NCBI GenBank assembly: GCA_934630995.1
Contig: CAKTXU010000031.1
Span: 1 to 10,472 of the forward strand
Length of the DNA: 10,472 nucleotides
Reading direction: 5' to 3'
DNA from: an uncultured Eubacteriales bacterium
Lineage (GTDB): Bacteria > Bacillota > Clostridia > Oscillospirales > Acutalibacteraceae
The notes beneath the pieces were generated by a model that did no database searches, was not told the DNA's origin, and was given only the letters and a program-made list of their open reading frames with translations. The position numbers were made by a program, and so were the translations under genes. The first letter of the stretch is position 1. Every line of letters starts with the position of its first letter. Shown piece after piece: positions 6,573-10,472 of this stretch.

Positions 6573-7292
6573 TTACGGCGCCCGTCTGACGGGTGGCCGG
6601 GGTACATCGCCTGCGTCAAACCGGCGCTTAAGCTTTTCCAGCGCTTTCTTTTCGATCCGGGAAACATAGGAGCGGGAGATGTTCAGCTTTTTCGCCACCT
6701 CCCGCTGTGTCAGTCCATTCCCCACCAGACCATATCGCCATTCGATGATCTCCTTTTCACGGTCGTCCAGGGTATCCTGAATATAGCGGTAGAGCTTTTC
6801 CGCGTTGATTTTTAAATCCAAATCGTCGATGATGGTGTCATCCTCCGCGATAACGTCGATAAGCGTAAGGGGATGCCCGTCCTTGTCGGTATCGATCGGA
6901 TCGGAAATCGACACATCCTGAGCCGTCTTCTTGTTTGCCCGGAAATGCATCAAAATCTCATTTTCTATGCACCGGGAGGCATAAGTCGCCAGTCTTATAC
7001 CTTTTGTATAGTCGAAGGTTCCCACCGCCTTGATTAGGCCAATGGTACCGATGGAAATCAGATCGTCCTGATCCCGGACGGAGCTGTAATATTTCTTGAT
7101 GATATGGGCTACCAGGCGCAGATTGTGTTCGATAAGCTCGTTGCGAGCGTCCATATCGCCCCGCTCACGATAGGCTACCAGGCATTCCTGTTCCCTCTCC
7201 GCAGAAAGCGGTCGGGGAAAGGAGCCGGAATTCACCACATGGAGAGCCATGTAAAATACATTCGACAGGGACTGCAGCAGTTCCAGCAGCAT
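6573..7292 (-). CDS. sigK: RNA polymerase sporulation sigma factor sigma-K
   Basis: Late mother-cell sigma factor of endospore formation, directing coat and mother-cell lysis genes. The 239-residue product has SFPRPLS (24-30), the region 2 core IEHNLRLVAHIIKKY (54-68), DQDDLISIGTIGLIKAV (75-91) and the -10-recognition helix ATYASRCIENEILMH (102-116). Region 4 has a helix-turn-helix, LTQREVAKKLNISRSYVSRIE (194-214). The N-terminal 23 or so residues are hydrophobic (NVFYMALHVV), resembling the inhibitory pro-sequence removed from pro-sigma-K; length matches B. subtilis. ATG 7290-7292 is preferred over the adjacent GTG because CGGAGG then sits seven bases upstream. The gene is whole, with no skin-like element inside. 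An arginine/proline-rich tail ends the protein. Sigma-K is favoured over sigma-E by the FPRPLS and N-terminal pattern. Confidence 0.93.
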   Translation of the reverse strand: MLLELLQSLSNVFYMALHVVNSGSFPRPLSAEREQECLVAYRERGDMDARNELIEHNLRLVAHIIKKYYSSVRDQDDLISIGTIGLIKAVGTFDYTKGIRLATYASRCIENEILMHFRANKKTAQDVSISDPIDTDKDGHPLTLIDVIAEDDTIIDDLDLKINAEKLYRYIQDTLDDREKEIIEWRYGLVGNGLTQREVAKKLNISRSYVSRIEKKALEKLKRRFDAGDVPRPPVRRAP

Positions 7293-7295
7293 CAC

Positions 7296-7354
7296 AAAAC
7301 CTCCGTTTTTCTCCTACCTTCATACCTTCCATCTGTATGCAGCGGGGAGGTTTT
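7296..7354 (-). promoter_or_regulatory. Inverted repeat that can sequester the sigK ribosome binding site
   Basis: In minus-strand RNA, AAAACCTCC (7346-7354) is perfectly complementary over 9 bases to GGAGGTTTT (7296-7304), which contains the sigK Shine-Dalgarno sequence immediately before the start codon. The loop is 41 nt. Inside the loop is CATACAGAT (7331-7339), resembling a sigma-E -10 (CATACAnT). A transcript from there would lack the 5' arm and leave the ribosome site free, while longer transcripts could be masked. A matching sigma-E -35 is not convincing. Confidence 0.45.
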
Positions 7355-7619
7355 TTGTGCCTGTCTCCATAGGTAAAACCATAATTAGTACTTCTTGAAC
7401 AAAGCCGGTTACGAACAACCTTGAGTTTTAAAGGCCTCTCTCCAGCGTCCACATGAATTGCCGTCCGACCTTGGCATTGGCCGTAACCCGGCTAATCCCC
7501 ATACAGCTGAACAAACGAAAAATGTCTATGCATGGGATCGCCAGCCGAATCATTTGTTGGCAGACATGAAGCAAGGGCAGGCGGGGATATTTGCGGCGCG
7601 TATATATTACAAATAATAT
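7355..7619. other. Intergenic stretch without a supported gene
   Basis: Between the sigK leader and the nfnB terminator. I see no RNA gene, no convincing promoter and no recognisable protein. The only open reading of note is a 41-codon minus-strand stretch (7428-7553) with no ribosome binding site. 7600-7619 is an AT-rich run that serves as the tail of the nfnB terminator. Confidence 0.6.
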
Positions 7620-7649
7620 AACCGGACGGATTGATATCTCCGCCCGGTT
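7600..7649 (-). terminator. Intrinsic terminator of the nfnAB operon
   Basis: Minus-strand RNA forms a 10-bp stem (7640-7649 with 7620-7629, one G-U pair) with a 10-nt loop, then an AU-rich tail. It starts about 20 nt past the nfnB stop codon. Confidence 0.75.
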
Positions 7650-7670
7650 ACACAGTATACCTGCCGTGTA

Positions 7671-9062
7671 TTAGCTCTTGTCCTGAATATACGCGTCGAT
7701 GGATTTTGCGGCGTTCTTGCCCGCGCCCATCGCCAGGATAACGGTGGCGGCTCCGGTGACCGCGTCACCGCCCGCATACACGCCTTCACGGGAGGTCAGC
7801 CCGCTCTCCTCCTCGGTGATGAGGCATCCGCGGGAATTGGTATCCAACCCCTTGGTAGTGTTGCGCAGCAGCGGGTTGGGGGAGGTGCCGATTGCCATGA
7901 TGACACAATCCACGTCCAGTACGAATCCGGAACCCTCCCGGGGCTCGGGACGGCGGCGGCCGGAAGCGTCCGGCTCGCCCAGGGTCATTTCAACGCAATT
8001 CATTCCCCGGACAAAGTGCTTCTCATCTTCCAATATCTCGGTGGGATTGGTGAGCATCTTGAAGACAATGCCCTCTTCCTTGGCGTGCTCCACCTCTTCC
8101 TTCCGGGCAGGCATCTCTTCCTCCGAACGGCGGTAAACGATATAGACGTTCTCCGCCCCCAGACGCTTGGCGCAGCGGGCGGCGTCCATCGCGACGTTAC
8201 CGCCGCCCACGACCGCCACATTCCGCACCTTTTGTATAGGGGTGCAGCTGTCCCCCTGGTAGCTCTTCATCAAATTGACACGGGTGAGAAATTCATTGGC
8301 GGAATAGACGCCCTTGAGATTCTCCCCGGGAATATTCATAAAGCGGGGCAGACCCGCGCCCGAGCCGATAAACACCGCCTCAAAGCCGTCCTCAAACAGA
8401 TCGTCCACCGACAGCACCTTGCCGATGACCATATTGGTTTCCACCTTGACGCCCAGGGCCTTCAGGCTGTCGATCTCCCGGCGGACGATTTCCTTGGGCA
8501 GACGAAACTGAGGGATGCCATAAACCAAGACGCCGCCCGCCAGATGGAGGGCCTCGAACACGGTCACATCATAGCCCATCCGGCCCAGATCCCCCGCGCA
8601 GGTGAGGCCCGACGGACCGGCGCCGATGACGGCAACCTTGTGGCCGTTGGGGGCCGGCCTCTCGGGCGGGGTGTCGCAGTGGGCCATATGGTAATCGGCT
8701 ACGAACCGTTCGAGTCTGCCGATGGCCACCGGCTCCCCCTTGACCCCGCGGACGCACTTGGATTCACACTGGGTTTCCTGGGGACAGACCCGGCCGCAGA
8801 CTGCGGGCAAAGAGCTTTGACGGGTGATGATTTGATAAGCGCCTTCGAAATCCCGCTCCCGGATCCGGGCGATGAAGGCAGGGATATCGATGGCCACGGG
8901 ACATTTACCCACACAGGGCTTGTTTTTGCAGTTCAAGCAGCGGTTGGCTTCATCCACGGCCTGTTCCTCGGTATAACCCAACGCCACCTCTTCAAAGTTT
9001 TGAGCACGCACCTCGGGATCCTGTACCGGCATGGGATTCTTTTTTAACGACATATTAGGCAT
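7671..9062 (-). CDS. nfnB: NADH-dependent reduced ferredoxin:NADP+ oxidoreductase, large subunit (GltD-like)
   Basis: Flavoprotein subunit of the electron-bifurcating transhydrogenase NfnAB, which reduces NADP+ using NADH and reduced ferredoxin. It binds [4Fe-4S] clusters through Cys42, 45, 50, 54 (CLNCKNKPCVGKC) and Cys89, 93, 99, 103 (CGRVCPQETQCESKC). An FAD fold follows at 142-170 (VAVIGAGPSGL), an NADP(H) fold at 282-311 (VAVVGGGNVAMDAA) and the C-terminal FAD segment VYAGGDAVTGAATVILAMG at 428-446. The length of 463 matches characterised NfnB. ATG 9060-9062 is chosen because AAGGGGG lies about nine bases upstream; it overlaps nfnA by 8 nt, implying translational coupling. A second ATG three codons on (9051-9053) is possible. 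Annotation pipelines often call this protein glutamate synthase small chain (gltA/gltD), but adjacency to the NfnA-type subunit and absence of a GltB large chain favour NfnB. Confidence 0.92.
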   Translation of the reverse strand: MPNMSLKKNPMPVQDPEVRAQNFEEVALGYTEEQAVDEANRCLNCKNKPCVGKCPVAIDIPAFIARIRERDFEGAYQIITRQSSLPAVCGRVCPQETQCESKCVRGVKGEPVAIGRLERFVADYHMAHCDTPPERPAPNGHKVAVIGAGPSGLTCAGDLGRMGYDVTVFEALHLAGGVLVYGIPQFRLPKEIVRREIDSLKALGVKVETNMVIGKVLSVDDLFEDGFEAVFIGSGAGLPRFMNIPGENLKGVYSANEFLTRVNLMKSYQGDSCTPIQKVRNVAVVGGGNVAMDAARCAKRLGAENVYIVYRRSEEEMPARKEEVEHAKEEGIVFKMLTNPTEILEDEKHFVRGMNCVEMTLGEPDASGRRRPEPREGSGFVLDVDCVIMAIGTSPNPLLRNTTKGLDTNSRGCLITEEESGLTSREGVYAGGDAVTGAATVILAMGAGKNAAKSIDAYIQDKS

Positions 9063-9903
9063 GGCTGTCCGCCCCCTTGAAGAGATTACAGGTTTCCTCG
9101 TACTGGTGCCGCTCGAAGTCGCGGTACATGGTGCCGCGATCCATGGCCTCGTCGAAATCCACCTCATGGCCGTCGAAGTCCGGCCCGTCCACACAGGCGA
9201 ATTTGGTCTTGCCGCCCACAGTCAACCGGCAGCCGCCGCACATCCCGGTACCGTCGATCATGATGGGATTCATGCTGACCACTGTTTTGATGCCGTATTC
9301 CTTGGTCAGCTTACAGACGAATTTCATCATAATCAGCGGCCCGATGGCGATGACTTCGTCATACTGCTCTCCCGCGTCAATAAGGGCCTTCAGCGCGTTG
9401 GTAACCAGTCCCTTTTCCCCATAGGAGCCATCGTCCGTCATCATACAGACCTTGTCGCTGACGGCGCGAAACTGCTCCTCCAGAATGACCAGCTCCCTGT
9501 TGCGGAAACCGACGACGGTATGTACCGTGGCACCCAGCTCATGCAGCTTCTTGGCAATAGGATAGGCAATGGCGCAACCAACGCCGCCGCCGACCACAGC
9601 CACCTTTTTCAGACCTTCCACATGAGAGGGAGTGCCCAGAGGTCCCACGAAATCGTGGAGACAGTCTCCTTCTTCCAGATGGTTCAGCTTCTCGGTGGTG
9701 GCGCCCACAATCTGAAAGATGATGGTGACCGTCCCCTTTTCCCGATCATAGTCGGCCACGGTCAGAGGAATCCTCTCCCCCTGTTCATCCACCCGAAGGA
9801 TGACGAACTGGCCCGGCTCCGCCTTTCTGGCTATCAGCGGCGCGTCAATTTCCATCAGTGTCACGGTGGGATTCAGGGGCTCCTTCTTCCTTATACGATA
9901 CAT
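9055..9903 (-). CDS. nfnA: NADH-dependent reduced ferredoxin:NADP+ oxidoreductase, small subunit
   Basis: A 282-residue ferredoxin-reductase-like subunit that takes NADH electrons and passes them via a [2Fe-2S] cluster to NfnB. It has an FAD-binding barrel with RIPLTVADYD (44-53), an NAD fold with VAVVGGGVGCAIAYPIAKKL (101-120) and the cluster motif DGTGMCGGC plus a distal Cys. Ligand residues Asp217, Cys222, Cys225 and Cys237 reproduce the unusual Asp plus three Cys set known for NfnA of Thermotoga. ATG 9901-9903 has AAAGGA nine bases upstream. It is first in the operon, and its last codons overlap nfnB. Pipelines often label it sulfide/dihydroorotate dehydrogenase-like FAD/NAD-binding protein (PyrK-like); the NfnB partner settles the role. 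Confidence 0.92.
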   Translation of the reverse strand: MYRIRKKEPLNPTVTLMEIDAPLIARKAEPGQFVILRVDEQGERIPLTVADYDREKGTVTIIFQIVGATTEKLNHLEEGDCLHDFVGPLGTPSHVEGLKKVAVVGGGVGCAIAYPIAKKLHELGATVHTVVGFRNRELVILEEQFRAVSDKVCMMTDDGSYGEKGLVTNALKALIDAGEQYDEVIAIGPLIMMKFVCKLTKEYGIKTVVSMNPIMIDGTGMCGGCRLTVGGKTKFACVDGPDFDGHEVDFDEAMDRGTMYRDFERHQYEETCNLFKGADSHA

Positions 9904-9945
9904 AATGCTTCATCCTTTCGGGACGCTTGTTGGTCATGGCGGCAA

Positions 9946-9985
9946 CAAGGCCTGCCCCCCAGCGCGGCTGCGGAGGCAGGCCTTG
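9946..9985 (-). promoter_or_regulatory. Stable 5'-leader hairpin of nfnAB
   Basis: Perfect 11-bp arms (CAAGGCCTGCC at 9946-9956, GGCAGGCCTTG at 9975-9985) enclose an 18-nt loop with a nested CAGC/GCTG stem. The RNA would start about 6 nt before it. A further GACGC/GCGTC pairing (9985-9989 with 9922-9926) could close a larger domain ending just before the Shine-Dalgarno. There is no U-run on the minus strand, so it is not an ordinary terminator of the upstream gene. Confidence 0.55.
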
Positions 9986-9997
9986 CGTCTACCTTTT

Positions 9998-10026
9998 AGT
10001 ATAGCATAGCGAGCAAAACGCTGCAA
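9998..10026 (-). promoter_or_regulatory. Extended -10 promoter of nfnAB
   Basis: On the minus strand: TTGCAG (10021-10026), 17-base spacer ending in TGC, then TATACT (9998-10003). The TGn extension compensates for a weak -35. Predicted start near 9991, leaving a leader of about 88 nt. It lies between the stop of the alcohol dehydrogenase and nfnA, separating the two units. Confidence 0.65.
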
Positions 10027-10047
10027 GCACCAATCCTTGCCCCCGTA

Positions 10048-10472
10048 TCAGAAGGTCACGTCCTCGCCGGTAAAGGCGCAGGTGAGAACCTTCTTCATAT
10101 TTTCCACATCGATGGGCCGGGGATTGGAGGCGGTGCAGGGATCCTTCACGGCGTTCTCCGCAATGGCGTCGGCGTGCGCGTTAAAGAACTCCTCCGTCAC
10201 CCCGTTGGCCTTGTAGGTCTGCTCGATATTCAGCTTCTTGTTCATGGTCTTGACGGCCTCCACCAGGGAATTCGTCAGCTGCTTGTCGGTGCGTCCCGGC
10301 AGACCCATCACCCGGGCGATATCGGCATACCGTTCCATGACCGCGCGGGAGTTGTACTGGATGACCGCAGGCAGCAGGATGGCGTTGCAGCAGCCGTGGG
10401 GGATTTCGAACATGGCGCCGGTTTTGGGGGCCAGAGAGTGGGCGATGCCCAGCAGCGCGTTGGAGAAGGCCA
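10048..10472 (-). CDS. Iron-containing alcohol dehydrogenase, C-terminal part (runs off right edge)
   Basis: NAD(P)-dependent oxidoreductase interconverting an alcohol and an aldehyde or ketone. The 140 visible codons begin within AFSNALLGIAHSLAPKTGAM and continue FEIPHGCCNAILLP. The histidines in GIAHS and IPHG are two of the family's metal ligands. The rest (SRAVMERYADIARVMG through SNPRPIDVENMKKVLTCAF) is the usual helical C-terminal domain, ending in TGA at 10048-10050. The usual SLAH of close relatives is SLAP here. Substrate (ethanol, butanol, 1,3-propanediol, lactaldehyde) cannot be told without the N-terminus. A weak GCAAG/CTTGC stem (10023-10040) follows the stop and overlaps the nfn -35 region. 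Confidence 0.9.
   Translation of the reverse strand, partial: AFSNALLGIAHSLAPKTGAMFEIPHGCCNAILLPAVIQYNSRAVMERYADIARVMGLPGRTDKQLTNSLVEAVKTMNKKLNIEQTYKANGVTEEFFNAHADAIAENAVKDPCTASNPRPIDVENMKKVLTCAFTGEDVTF

Noticed and set aside
7296..7354. Reading the sigK inverted repeat as a plus-strand terminator (GGAGG followed by six T)
   Set aside because: There is no plus-strand gene upstream and the loop is 41 nt; the arm is better explained as an anti-Shine-Dalgarno for sigK.
7428..7553. 41-codon minus-strand open frame in the sigK-nfnB intergenic region
   Set aside because: No Shine-Dalgarno sequence, no recognisable motif and no partner; it could be a gene relic but cannot be supported.
8016..9047. 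343-codon plus-strand open frame opposite nfnB
   Set aside because: It is antisense to well-defined Fe-S and nucleotide-binding motifs and has no family resemblance; the same applies to 9031-9999 opposite nfnA.
7671..9062. Calling the large flavoprotein glutamate synthase small chain (GltD)
   Set aside because: No GltB large subunit is present and the gene overlaps an NfnA-type subunit with the Asp/Cys3 [2Fe-2S] ligand set, so NfnB is the better call.
1..10472. CRISPR array, tRNA, rRNA or phage genes
   Set aside because: No regularly spaced repeats, cloverleaf-like segments or phage-type proteins were seen on either strand.

Overview
The window looks like chromosome from a Gram-positive, endospore-forming anaerobe of the Clostridia, probably Oscillospiraceae/Ruminococcaceae-like. 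Support: an uninterrupted sporulation sigma-K gene, an electron-bifurcating NfnAB pair, an iron-type alcohol dehydrogenase, strong AAGGAGG-type ribosome binding sites and near-consensus sigma-A promoters. The genus cannot be fixed from sequence alone. Every native gene is on the minus strand; only the insertion sequence is on the plus strand.

Layout, left to right: (1) 1-2410, GC-rich. The 5' part of NADP-type glutamate dehydrogenase (gdhA) runs off the left edge. It has a perfect-consensus promoter followed at once by a terminator-shaped hairpin. Next is a 525-residue FAD-dependent oxidoreductase with its own promoter. (2) 2450-6530, visibly AT-richer and looking acquired. A LicC/PntC-like nucleotidyltransferase, a DUF2284 cysteine-rich protein and a PhnW-like class V aminotransferase form what was probably one minus-strand operon read from a promoter at about 6500-6526. 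An IS110-family element (IS1111-like layout, about 3361-4763) now splits it. The transposase of that element is a pseudogene with two compensating frameshifts, a 3' nonsense codon and a substituted catalytic Asp. (3) 6573-7292, sigK, with an inverted repeat able to mask its Shine-Dalgarno sequence. (4) 7293-7670, an intergenic stretch with no supported gene, ending in the nfn terminator. (5) 7671-9903, nfnA-nfnB with an 8-nt overlap, preceded by a promoter and a strong hairpin at the predicted 5' end of the mRNA. (6) 10048-10472, the C-terminal part of an iron-containing alcohol dehydrogenase running off the right edge.

How the genes work together: NfnAB makes NADPH from NADH plus reduced ferredoxin, GdhA uses NADPH to fix ammonium into glutamate, and the alcohol dehydrogenase disposes of reducing equivalents. 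These are the housekeeping flanks. The central block pairs an NTP-transferase of the type that makes CDP-choline or CDP-aminoethylphosphonate with a transaminase of the type that makes 2-aminoethylphosphonate. This suggests activation of an amino-alkyl phosphonate or phosphate head group for decorating a cell-surface polymer. No PEP mutase, phosphonopyruvate decarboxylase or transferase is visible here, so the substrate is an inference. The DUF2284 protein between the two is the least understood part.
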